Below are positions 25,792 to 33,552 of a stretch of DNA of 33,552 bases, in pieces. Both the position numbers and the translations under genes were made by a program. The stretch is taken from contig JABGVY010000541.1 of the NCBI GenBank assembly GCA_018645845.1, forward strand, positions 1-33,552, read 5' to 3'. How positions within the stretch are numbered: position 1 is the first letter of the stretch; every line of letters begins with the position of its first letter. The DNA comes from Gammaproteobacteria bacterium. Lineage in GTDB: Bacteria; Pseudomonadota; Gammaproteobacteria; Pseudomonadales; Azotimanducaceae. The notes under the pieces were generated by a model. The model was not told the DNA's origin. It searched no databases and was given only the letters and a program-made list of their open reading frames with translations.

Positions 25792-25861
25792 AAGCCTCGT
25801 ACCGACCAGATTAAGAGAGCGGGCAGGTAGCCTCAGTGGCGATTGTGGAAACTACCCCCTT

Positions 25862-25904
25862 CCTGTTTCTGTTTCTGTTTCTGTTTCTGTTCCTGTTTCT
25901 GTTC
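25862..25904 (+). repeat. Hexanucleotide microsatellite (CTGTTT)n with minor variants
   Basis: CCTGTTTCTGTTTCTGTTTCTGTTTCTGTTCCTGTTTCTGTTC, about seven 6-bp units, about 100 bp upstream of the acyl-CoA dehydrogenase start. Confidence 0.9.
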
Positions 25905-26002
25905 TTGGGCACCAATCCACGGGGCCTGGGTGAAGCCCTTGCTATCTGCACCAAAATGGAAGGACAATCTGGGAGCGACCAACACATACAGGAGCAGGTA
26001 AT

Positions 26003-27298
26003 ATGTGGGATTTTGAAACCGATGAAGAATACCAGGGCGTATTATCCTGGGCTGATGATTTTGTAACCAAGAAGGTAGAGCCACTCGATATGGTTCTGGG
26101 AGCTACCAAAGAATACCAGGATCCCGATTTCATCCGACAGATTCGACCTCTACAACAGGAGGTTAAAGAACGTGGTCTCTGGGCCTGTCACCTTGGTCCA
26201 GAATTGGGTGGACTGGGATTCGGCCAACTGAAACTCGCATTGCTCAACGAAATCCTCGGTCGATCCAGGTTTGCACCGGTAGTTTTTGGTTGCCAGGCGC
26301 CAGATACTGGCAACGCTGAAATACTCGCTCACTATGGGACCGAAGAAATCAAGAAGGAGTACCTGCAACCGCTTCTGGATGGGGAAGTTTCTTCAAGCTA
26401 TTCCATGACAGAACCCCAGGGCGGTTCTGACCCAACTCAGTTTCAGTGCCGCGCTACAGAGGATGGTGATCACTTCGTCATCAATGGCGAGAAGTGGTTT
26501 TCTTCCAGCGCAAGATATGCAAGTTTCCTGATCACGATGACCGTGACAGATCCGGACGCTGCGCCTCATCAACGCATGTCAATGTTCGTCGTACCTACCA
26601 ATACTCCTGGCGTGAATATCATTCGCAATGTGGGAGTTGGCACTGAAGCCCCCGGCGAAGGTTCACATGCCTATATCAAATATGACAACGCCAGGGTGCC
26701 AAAATCCAACATGCTGGGACCGAGGGGCCAGGCCTTCGCGGTTTCCCAGACACGCCTGGGTGGCGGCCGTATCCACCATGCGATGAGATCTATGGGACAA
26801 ATCAAAGTTGCCTTTGACATGATGTGTAAGCGCGCACTATCCCGGACCACAAAGGGTGAACCTTTGGCGAACAAACAGATGGTTCAGGAAAAAATTGCCG
26901 ATTCCTGGATAGAAATGGAGCAGTTCAGGCTATTGGTACTTCGCACTGCCTGGCGTATTGATCAATACAACGATTATATGAAGGTGCGAAAGGATATAGC
27001 AGCAATAAAAGCGCTAATGCCAAAAGTGTATCACGATGTCATCTCTCGCTGCATCCAAATCCATGGATCTCTGGGAGTGTCCAACGAACTGCCGCTGTCC
27101 GGCATGTTGCTCGGCTCTTACGTCATGGGCATTGCTGATGGCCCAACTGAGGTTCACAAAGTAACAGTCGCGCGTCAAATCTTACGTGACTACGAGGGAA
27201 CCGACGCACTCTTCCCTGATTACACATTGCCGAATCGACAGGCTGATGCGATTGCCCAGTTCGGCGACCAGATTGAGCGGGAGGTCGAGGCCTGGTAG
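26003..27298 (+). CDS. Acyl-CoA dehydrogenase family protein
   Basis: 'SSYSMTEPQGGSDPTQFQCRATEDGDHFVINGEKWFSSSARYASF' and 'IQIHGSLGVSNELPLSGM'. Confidence 0.93.
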   Translation: MWDFETDEEYQGVLSWADDFVTKKVEPLDMVLGATKEYQDPDFIRQIRPLQQEVKERGLWACHLGPELGGLGFGQLKLALLNEILGRSRFAPVVFGCQAPDTGNAEILAHYGTEEIKKEYLQPLLDGEVSSSYSMTEPQGGSDPTQFQCRATEDGDHFVINGEKWFSSSARYASFLITMTVTDPDAAPHQRMSMFVVPTNTPGVNIIRNVGVGTEAPGEGSHAYIKYDNARVPKSNMLGPRGQAFAVSQTRLGGGRIHHAMRSMGQIKVAFDMMCKRALSRTTKGEPLANKQMVQEKIADSWIEMEQFRLLVLRTAWRIDQYNDYMKVRKDIAAIKALMPKVYHDVISRCIQIHGSLGVSNELPLSGMLLGSYVMGIADGPTEVHKVTVARQILRDYEGTDALFPDYTLPNRQADAIAQFGDQIEREVEAW

Positions 27299-27396
27299 CA
27301 GGCTCGTACGGCGTGGGACCTTGTGAGTGCAACCACGTACCACTAGAATCGCACGTGTCATCTGAGGCTACGGTGGGCTACCAAGGCAGGGAAGGC

Positions 27397-27768
27397 TCAA
27401 ATCGCCGGGTCCGGACACCACCGTAATCGATAGACAAACAGATACAGACACAATACCGCGAAAGTGCCATGCAGGATAACATCGACAAATAGCTCATCCG
27501 CAATTGCCAGCGCAACAGCGATGGCCAGGTGAAAGCTAAAGAGGATACCCAACACCGCACCTGCGGCCGTAAAGCTATCCCTATGGGGCCAAGTCCAGAA
27601 AACGGCACTGCCAACCGCAAGAGCCACAAACCCATAATTCCAGGACCACAACACCGCGCTGGCATTTCCTGCATCGACAAGGAATTCCGGCGCAGCAAAC
27701 AGAGCAAATGCACCAGCGCTTTCAATCAATAAATTCGCGATAAGAACAGCAGAATAGACTTTTTTCAT
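27397..27768 (-). CDS. Small integral membrane protein of unknown function
   Basis: 123 aa, about four hydrophobic segments, start near 27768. No recognised family. Confidence 0.55.
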   Translation of the reverse strand: MKKVYSAVLIANLLIESAGAFALFAAPEFLVDAGNASAVLWSWNYGFVALAVGSAVFWTWPHRDSFTAAGAVLGILFSFHLAIAVALAIADELFVDVILHGTFAVLCLYLFVYRLRWCPDPAI

Positions 27769-28008
27769 GTTCTGAGGCCGTCAATTGGTCATGGCCCTTT
27801 TTTAGCAGTAATGGCAGGATACGAGCAAGCGGGAATCCGGGCAACTGGTTCCTACCTGGCGGCAGCCATTTGTTCATTGCTTGCCTGAGGACTCAAGTAT
27901 AGCCCCACCCTACTCTTCAAACGAACAAGCGAATCGCCAAGCCTGGCTCACCAATTTGTGAATCGTGAATTTGGTGGCATGATGGTTATTCTGTGAACGA
28001 GGCATGAC

Positions 28009-28998
28009 ATGGCTAAATCTCCATACAAACCTTACACCCCTAAACCAGAGCAAATGGCTTTGGTACCTGAGGTGTCCGGAAATACCATTAATGGCCTGGG
28101 TGAAACCGAATTTCGGCAACCCAAGCATGTTTACTGGAGTGAGCCTGAGAACATACCCCATGGCGGCCTTCAAAAATTCTTTTTTGAGCAGAACCCTGAT
28201 AATCCTGCGATCGTCGAAGCACGCGCCAACCGCGATGAGCTCACGGCCGCAGATGTCGCCCCCGTCAGCGGCCCTCCCCTGCAACAATCCGCACAGCAGT
28301 GGTCACAACAATTGGCTGAATATGCTGAAACCATTGAACTGGAGCTTTTCGGGATTACTGCATTCAACCCAGACTGGGCGTTTGAAGGCGTAGAGCTGGA
28401 TTACCAATGGGTCATTGTGATTGGTGTCGCGCACGACTACGAAAAAATCAAAACAGCACCACAGGATATCGCGGGCGCCGAAGTCATACGCCAGTATGGT
28501 AGGGCCAAAAAAGCCAGCAAAGACGTGGCGACCTGGATAAGAAATCGCGGCTGGGACTCATTTGCAAACACCGGCCCCATGGCAGGCACCATGGTAATGA
28601 TTCCTGCTGCCATTGAATGCGGCTTTGGTGAGCTGGGCAAACACGGTTCCATCATTAGCAAGGAATACGGATCTTCGTTCCGGCTCTCTTGTGTGCTCAC
28701 TAATGCGCCATTGATCCCAACTCCTCGCCAAAGCTATCACGTAGACGATTTTTGCAGCCGCTGCCGAGTTTGTGAAAGTGCTTGTCCACCCGGGGCAATT
28801 GGTCCCGAGAAGGTCACTGTTCGAGGGAACGAAAAATGGTATGTGGACTTCGACAAATGCATCCCATTTTTTAATGAAAATTACGGCTGCTCTATCTGTA
28901 TTTCAAGCTGCCCCTGGAGTATTCCCGATAGGGGGCCGAGAATAGTGGAGCAACTGCTACGGCGAAAAGAAAAGCTGAGTAGTTTGGTTGATGAATAA
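28009..28998 (+). CDS. Reductive dehalogenase/QueG-like 4Fe-4S protein
   Basis: Two 4Fe-4S motifs: 'CSRCRVCESACPPGAI' and 'CIPFFNENYGCSICISSCPWS'. Upstream region resembles the corrinoid-binding-type N-terminus of RdhA/QueG. No Tat signal. Confidence 0.72.
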   Translation: MAKSPYKPYTPKPEQMALVPEVSGNTINGLGETEFRQPKHVYWSEPENIPHGGLQKFFFEQNPDNPAIVEARANRDELTAADVAPVSGPPLQQSAQQWSQQLAEYAETIELELFGITAFNPDWAFEGVELDYQWVIVIGVAHDYEKIKTAPQDIAGAEVIRQYGRAKKASKDVATWIRNRGWDSFANTGPMAGTMVMIPAAIECGFGELGKHGSIISKEYGSSFRLSCVLTNAPLIPTPRQSYHVDDFCSRCRVCESACPPGAIGPEKVTVRGNEKWYVDFDKCIPFFNENYGCSICISSCPWSIPDRGPRIVEQLLRRKEKLSSLVDE

Positions 28999-29029
28999 CT
29001 CCTCACTTCAATGACATTGAAAAATTGCA

Positions 29030-30274
29030 ATGAATAGACCATCCCCCCCTCTTTTCCATGGTGTCGTGCTAGTGACTAGCGCCACTATTGGTGCTGGCAT
29101 TTTTTCCTTACCGGTTGTCTCCGCAGGGATGTGGTTTACATGGACCGCTGCCTGTCTATTTGCGGTTTGGTTGCTCAGCTATCTGGGCGCCTTGCTGTTG
29201 TTGGAAGCGACTCTGGTTTTTCCTCGCGGTGCCAATTTATACACCATTGTTAACGGGATACTGGGTGCAAAATGGAATCTGGCGACCTCGATTGGCATGG
29301 CATTTCTGATGTACATTCTGATTTATGCTTATATCAGCGCGGGGGGCAATATTGTCAATCACTCTTTTGCCTCCATTACCGGTGGCGAAAGTCCACTATC
29401 ACAAAATATCTCGAGCCTTTTGTTCGCGACTTTTTTCGCCACATTGATCTGGTTTGGCACCACCCTGGTCAGCCGTCTTTGCACCGTGCTAGTAATTGGA
29501 ATGGCTATCAGTTACCTATTATTCAATTCTGGCCTGGTGCTACATGTAGAAATGTTCAAGCTCTTCGGTACCCAGGTAGACGGAGAGCGCTATAGTCATT
29601 ACATCTGGGCAGCCCTACCTTACTTCCTGACTTCCTTTGGGTTTGCCGGCCTGGTTCCCAGCCTGGTGAAGTACTATGGCTCAGAACCCACGACAGTACT
29701 GCGTTGCATACTCTACGGCACCCTGATCACTCTCGGGCTTTATCTAATCTGGATTTTGGTGGCTTTTGGTACCCTATCACGCGGCTCTTGGGTGCCAGTA
29801 ATTACCGCGGGCGGTAATATTGCAGACCTCATCGTCGGCTTCCAGGGCGTGACTGAAGCCTACAGCCAAAACATGAGCCTGCTGTTGAACTTGTTTTCCA
29901 ATTTCGCCGTGACGTCTTCCATATCAGCCGTCGGTCTTGTCATGTTCGACTATATAAGCGATGCCTTTGGTTTTGACAATGATGCAACTGGGCGACTCAA
30001 AAGCCTGTTGATTGCTTTCGGACCACCGGCACTGGTCTGCCTGTTTTTTCCCCACGGGTTCATCGTGGCCATTGGTTACGCCGGCCTTGTTATGATTTTC
30101 GGTTATTTTGTCGTGCCGGCGCGGCTGGTACTGAAGCTGCGTTCGGACCAGCTTGAAACCCCATTCCGCGTTTGGGGTGGCAACCCGCTTGTCTACGGGG
30201 TTCTCGCTTTCAGCCTTCTTATCGGCGTGTTCGAGGTCATGTCGATGTTTAACGCACTGCCTGTTTATCCATAG
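29030..30274 (+). CDS. Aromatic amino acid permease (HAAAP family, TyrP/Mtr-like)
   Basis: 'GVVLVTSATIGAGIFSLPVVSAGMWFTWTAACLFAVWLLSYLGALLLLEATLVFPRGANLYTIV' is a HAAAP signature. Confidence 0.85.
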   Translation: MNRPSPPLFHGVVLVTSATIGAGIFSLPVVSAGMWFTWTAACLFAVWLLSYLGALLLLEATLVFPRGANLYTIVNGILGAKWNLATSIGMAFLMYILIYAYISAGGNIVNHSFASITGGESPLSQNISSLLFATFFATLIWFGTTLVSRLCTVLVIGMAISYLLFNSGLVLHVEMFKLFGTQVDGERYSHYIWAALPYFLTSFGFAGLVPSLVKYYGSEPTTVLRCILYGTLITLGLYLIWILVAFGTLSRGSWVPVITAGGNIADLIVGFQGVTEAYSQNMSLLLNLFSNFAVTSSISAVGLVMFDYISDAFGFDNDATGRLKSLLIAFGPPALVCLFFPHGFIVAIGYAGLVMIFGYFVVPARLVLKLRSDQLETPFRVWGGNPLVYGVLAFSLLIGVFEVMSMFNALPVYP

Positions 30275-30310
30275 AACCTCGGGTTTCTGGCTCTGGACTC
30301 AGCTAATTGA

Positions 30311-30344
30311 GTGTCCGGCTTCGCCCGGCACCCTTCTTTTTTTG
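30311..30344 (+). terminator. Candidate rho-independent terminator
   Basis: Imperfect GC-rich stem GTGTCCGGC-TTC-GCCCGGCAC followed by CCTTCTTTTTTTG, downstream of the HAAAP permease. Confidence 0.6.
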
Positions 30345-30409
30345 TTGTATCTCCTTTCCAACCTGACATAGCATAAAGGCATTACTTACCGATCGAGGTC
30401 CGTAGTCAT

Positions 30410-31591
30410 ATGTCTGATTTGAAGAACTTCCGTGAAACGACGCGGGCATGGCTTGAAGAGCATTGCCCACCGGGCGCCAGAGGTCTTGGTGAAGTCTCAA
30501 ACGGTTCCACAAAAATAGTCATAGAGGATGCAGATACCAGGCTCTGGCTTGAACGCATGGTTGAAAAAGGCTGGACGGTACCCAGCTGGCCAACAGCTTA
30601 TGGCGGCGGCGGCCTGAGCACAGGGGAATATGTCATCCTGCTGGAAGAAATGAAACGGATCAGTGCCAGGCCCGCCCTTTCTGGATTCGGCACGAGCATG
30701 ATCGGTCCTACCTTGCTTGAACTTGGTACAGAAGAACAAAAACTTCGTCACCTGCCACGCATTGCACGAGCAGAGGTTGAATGGTGCCAGGGCTATAGCG
30801 AACCGGGCGCTGGTTCTGATCTTGCCAGCCTGCAAACCCGTGCTCTACTCGACGGCGACAACTATGTCATCAATGGATCTAAGATATGGACTTCAGGCGC
30901 GCACAATGCAGATTGGATGTTCATCCTGGTCAGAACCAACCCCGATGCGCCAAAACACGAAGGCATCAGTTTTATGCTTTTACCCATGGACCAACCCGGT
31001 GTAGAAGTCAGACCTATCAAACTGATCAGCGGCAACTCGCCTTTCAACGAAACCTTTTTCGATGATGCTCTGGCTGCCCGGGAAGATCTTGTAGGAGAGT
31101 TGAACCGGGGCTGGACCGTAGGCAAACGACTGCTTCAGCACGAACGTTCAGGCATGGAGTCTCTGCTTCAGGGCGGCACCAGCAAAGGTAAATCAAATCT
31201 GTCGAGTATCGCCAAAGATTATATTGGCGAAGCTGATGGAAAAATCGCAGACAGCGCCATGCGTGATCAGGTGCTGCGCTACGAAATGGCGCAACGCTCG
31301 CTGAACCTGACGAAGCGAAGAGTTATCCAGGAATCCGCAGACGGGGCGACGCCTGGTCCGGCAACATCCATTTTCAAAGTTATGTCGACAGATCTACAAA
31401 AAATTTACTCAGACCTTGCAACCAGTTTACGAGGTAGCCAGGGCTTCGGCTGGGAAGGTGATGCCTTTACCGACACCGAGCGAGAAGATTTGCGGGTACT
31501 CTTATCATCGAGAGCGGCCTCGATTTACTCGGGCAGCAATGAGATACAAAGAAACATTATCGCGAAGCGCGTTCTGGGATTACCAGACTAA
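30410..31591 (+). CDS. Acyl-CoA dehydrogenase family protein
   Basis: 'WCQGYSEPGAGSDLASLQTRALLDGDNYVINGSKIWTSGAHNADWMFILVRT' and 'SIYSGSNEIQRNIIAKRVLGLP'. Confidence 0.94.
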   Translation: MSDLKNFRETTRAWLEEHCPPGARGLGEVSNGSTKIVIEDADTRLWLERMVEKGWTVPSWPTAYGGGGLSTGEYVILLEEMKRISARPALSGFGTSMIGPTLLELGTEEQKLRHLPRIARAEVEWCQGYSEPGAGSDLASLQTRALLDGDNYVINGSKIWTSGAHNADWMFILVRTNPDAPKHEGISFMLLPMDQPGVEVRPIKLISGNSPFNETFFDDALAAREDLVGELNRGWTVGKRLLQHERSGMESLLQGGTSKGKSNLSSIAKDYIGEADGKIADSAMRDQVLRYEMAQRSLNLTKRRVIQESADGATPGPATSIFKVMSTDLQKIYSDLATSLRGSQGFGWEGDAFTDTEREDLRVLLSSRAASIYSGSNEIQRNIIAKRVLGLPD

Positions 31592-31798
31592 CTCATCTAT
31601 TGTTTCGAATGGTGGGATCTCATCGACAAATTTTTCGACCTCGGTTGCGAACCAATTACCTTTCCGCGGATCCTGCGAAATCTGCTCTGACGTTCCGGCG
31701 ATGCGTTTGAAGTTGAGAGATTTTATCTCGCGGCCTTTAGGCACTTCCGATCGTGCATAGATGGTCATTTTCTCCCTAACATCAACCTGAGTAAGCCC

Positions 31799-32251
31799 CT
31801 AGCGTCGATCAAATTTAGTCGACAGCACGATGGCCGAGTCCGTATCTCGCACACCATCGATTTCCCCAATTCGGTCAAGTACGGAATCGAGTTCCGCCGG
31901 AGCATGGACCCGAATAATCGCCACCAGATCAATTTTCCCCGAGACCGTATGAAGGGCCTCCAGCTCCGACATACCCTCCAGCGCACTGACCACCTGATTA
32001 CCCAGGTGCGGATCTACCACCAGATTGACATAGGCCTGGAATGTACGTGACTGATAAACGTCACCCAGTTTGAGGTTGTACCCGGCAATGATTCCGCTTT
32101 CCTCCAATTGGGCCAGGCGCTTTTGAACCGTGGTGCGAGAGAGGTCCAATTCACGGGACAATTCGCTGATGGTCTGCCTCGCATTAAGTCGCAAGGCTTT
32201 GATCAGCCGTCGATCATTTCTGCTTAAGTCCACAAACTCGCCACTTTGCAT
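31799..32251 (-). CDS. Lrp/AsnC family transcriptional regulator
   Basis: 'DRRLIKALRLNARQTISELSRELDLSRTTVQKRLAQLEESGIIAGYNLKLG' HTH plus RAM-type C-terminal domain. Confidence 0.9.
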   Translation of the reverse strand: MQSGEFVDLSRNDRRLIKALRLNARQTISELSRELDLSRTTVQKRLAQLEESGIIAGYNLKLGDVYQSRTFQAYVNLVVDPHLGNQVVSALEGMSELEALHTVSGKIDLVAIIRVHAPAELDSVLDRIGEIDGVRDTDSAIVLSTKFDRR

Positions 32252-32363
32252 ATTTTAGTATTCATAATGCGCACTATTTGATCATATTAATCATTTTTTG
32301 CAACTATCCGCTGGTCACGCTGGCACAAGATAATAGCCTCATAATAAACACAGGGTGATTGAT

Positions 32364-33552
32364 ATGACTGGCAGGGTCGCTACCGCTTTTAACAAACCTG
32401 AAACGGCCAACTTCTACCAGGACGCCGCACAGATCACCGGCAAATTGAAGCCCACCGAACCTCTGTACCTGTTTTGCCCTGACGCTCTTCAGGCTCGAGC
32501 CAATCGGTTTCTGACGCATTTTCCAGGCACAGTCAGTTATGCCGTCAAAGCCAACCCGGAAATCAGGGTGTTAGAAACCCTGGCCGCCACGGGCCTCCAA
32601 AACTTCGATGTCGCCTCACTCGATGAGGTTCGCCGAGTCTCAGAATATTGCCCGGGGTCGATACTTCATTACAACAATCCTGTTAAAGCAGAAGAAGCCA
32701 TCGCAGAGTCTTATTTAGGTTACGGTGTTCGCTCTTTCGCCCTCGACGAGATATCAGAGCTAGAAAAAATTCAGCGCTGCACCGGAGGTGATCCGAGTGT
32801 TACTTATACGGTTCGCTTCAAGCTGGCGCACGCCGGTGCAGCCTACGACTTCGGCAGCAAATTCGGGGCCACAGAAGACTATGCTGTTGAGTTATTGCAG
32901 GCCATTGAAAAAATCGGGGGCCGCTCTGCCCTGACCTTTCATCCCGGTTCACAGTGCACTGATCCGCAAATGTATGAGCGCTACCTGGAGGCGGCATCTC
33001 GCATCATTAACCGCGCCGGCAACCGCGCCGGCAACCGCGCCGGCAACCGCGCCGGCGTCAAGCCAACATTTATCAACGTGGGGGGTGGGTTCCCCGAGCA
33101 CTATCAAGGCACCACTATCCCGGCACTGGAAGAATACTTCGCGGTTATTTCTTCATCCATGAACAAATATTTTGACCGTGATATTCCGCTGATTTGCGAG
33201 CCTGGCAGAAGCATGGTCGCCTCATCGGTTTCTCTGTTAGCGCGAGTGATTCACGTGCGCGATTGTGGAAAAAGTTTGTTCGTCAACGACGGCGTATATG
33301 GCGGGATGCAAGAGCAATCCCTGGTGGATATCTGCTTGCCCGTGCGCGCCTGGAGGAGCGGTGAGGCACTGAGTGCTACTGAGACCGATTACCACGTATT
33401 CGGCCCCACCTGCGACCCGGTAGATCGCCTATCCAAGACGACGGCGCTCCCAAAGGAGCTGAGGACAGGCGACTATATCGAGTTCGGGTTAATGGGAGCC
33501 TACGGGTCCGCAACGACCACTACCTTCAATGGCTTTAGCTCCTGTACCTACG
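32364..33552 (+). CDS. Ornithine/diaminopimelate-type PLP decarboxylase (fold III), 3' truncated by window end
   Basis: ATG at 32364, open to the edge. 'GTVSYAVKANPEIRVLETLAATGLQNFDVASLDEV' (PLP Lys), 'TFHPGSQC', 'INVGGGFP', 'ICEPGRSMVA', 'FGPTCDPVDRL'. Confidence 0.92.
   Translation, partial: MTGRVATAFNKPETANFYQDAAQITGKLKPTEPLYLFCPDALQARANRFLTHFPGTVSYAVKANPEIRVLETLAATGLQNFDVASLDEVRRVSEYCPGSILHYNNPVKAEEAIAESYLGYGVRSFALDEISELEKIQRCTGGDPSVTYTVRFKLAHAGAAYDFGSKFGATEDYAVELLQAIEKIGGRSALTFHPGSQCTDPQMYERYLEAASRIINRAGNRAGNRAGNRAGVKPTFINVGGGFPEHYQGTTIPALEEYFAVISSSMNKYFDRDIPLICEPGRSMVASSVSLLARVIHVRDCGKSLFVNDGVYGGMQEQSLVDICLPVRAWRSGEALSATETDYHVFGPTCDPVDRLSKTTALPKELRTGDYIEFGLMGAYGSATTTTFNGFSSCTY
33009..33056 (+). 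repeat. 12-bp tandem repeat (AACCGCGCCGGC)x4 inside the decarboxylase CDS
   Basis: Four identical units encode NRAG-NRAG-NRAG-NRAG, in frame. Confidence 0.97.

Noticed and set aside
31580-31768. 62 aa - strand ORF overlapping the acyl-CoA dehydrogenase 3' end
   Set aside because: Short, no recognised family. It could be real but is not supported by sequence alone.

Overview
The window is a bacterial chromosomal segment, probably from a proteobacterium, dominated by catabolic and transport genes. From left to right: a 3'-partial amidase; two secreted proteins of unknown function; a DUF3313-like lipoprotein; a BKACE (DUF849) plus L-carnitine/3-hydroxyacyl-CoA dehydrogenase pair; two PII-like proteins with a duplicated DUF1538 membrane protein; a NUDIX hydrolase; a DUF885 protein; a PPOX-type flavoprotein; a phytanoyl-CoA dioxygenase-like protein; and an MFS transporter. 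Next comes a block of about 2.3 kb with four complete attC recombination sites and one truncated attC, separating small same-strand cassette ORFs. This is an integron cassette array with no integrase in the window (CALIN-like). After it come a FAD monooxygenase, a homoprotocatechuate meta-cleavage cluster (hpaH, hpaF, hpaD, hpaE, divergent hpaG-like and hpaR-like), a cytochrome P450 with an unusual I-helix motif, an AAHS-type MFS transporter, two acyl-CoA dehydrogenases, a small membrane protein, a short reductive-dehalogenase/QueG-like Fe-S protein, an aromatic amino acid permease, an Lrp/AsnC regulator, and a 5'-partial ornithine/diaminopimelate-type decarboxylase. The decarboxylase contains an in-frame 12-bp tandem repeat. 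The cassette array is the most unusual element. The PII-DUF1538 locus, the Thr-less P450 and the reductive-dehalogenase-like protein are the next best leads. All assignments come from reading sequence motifs; no searches were run.
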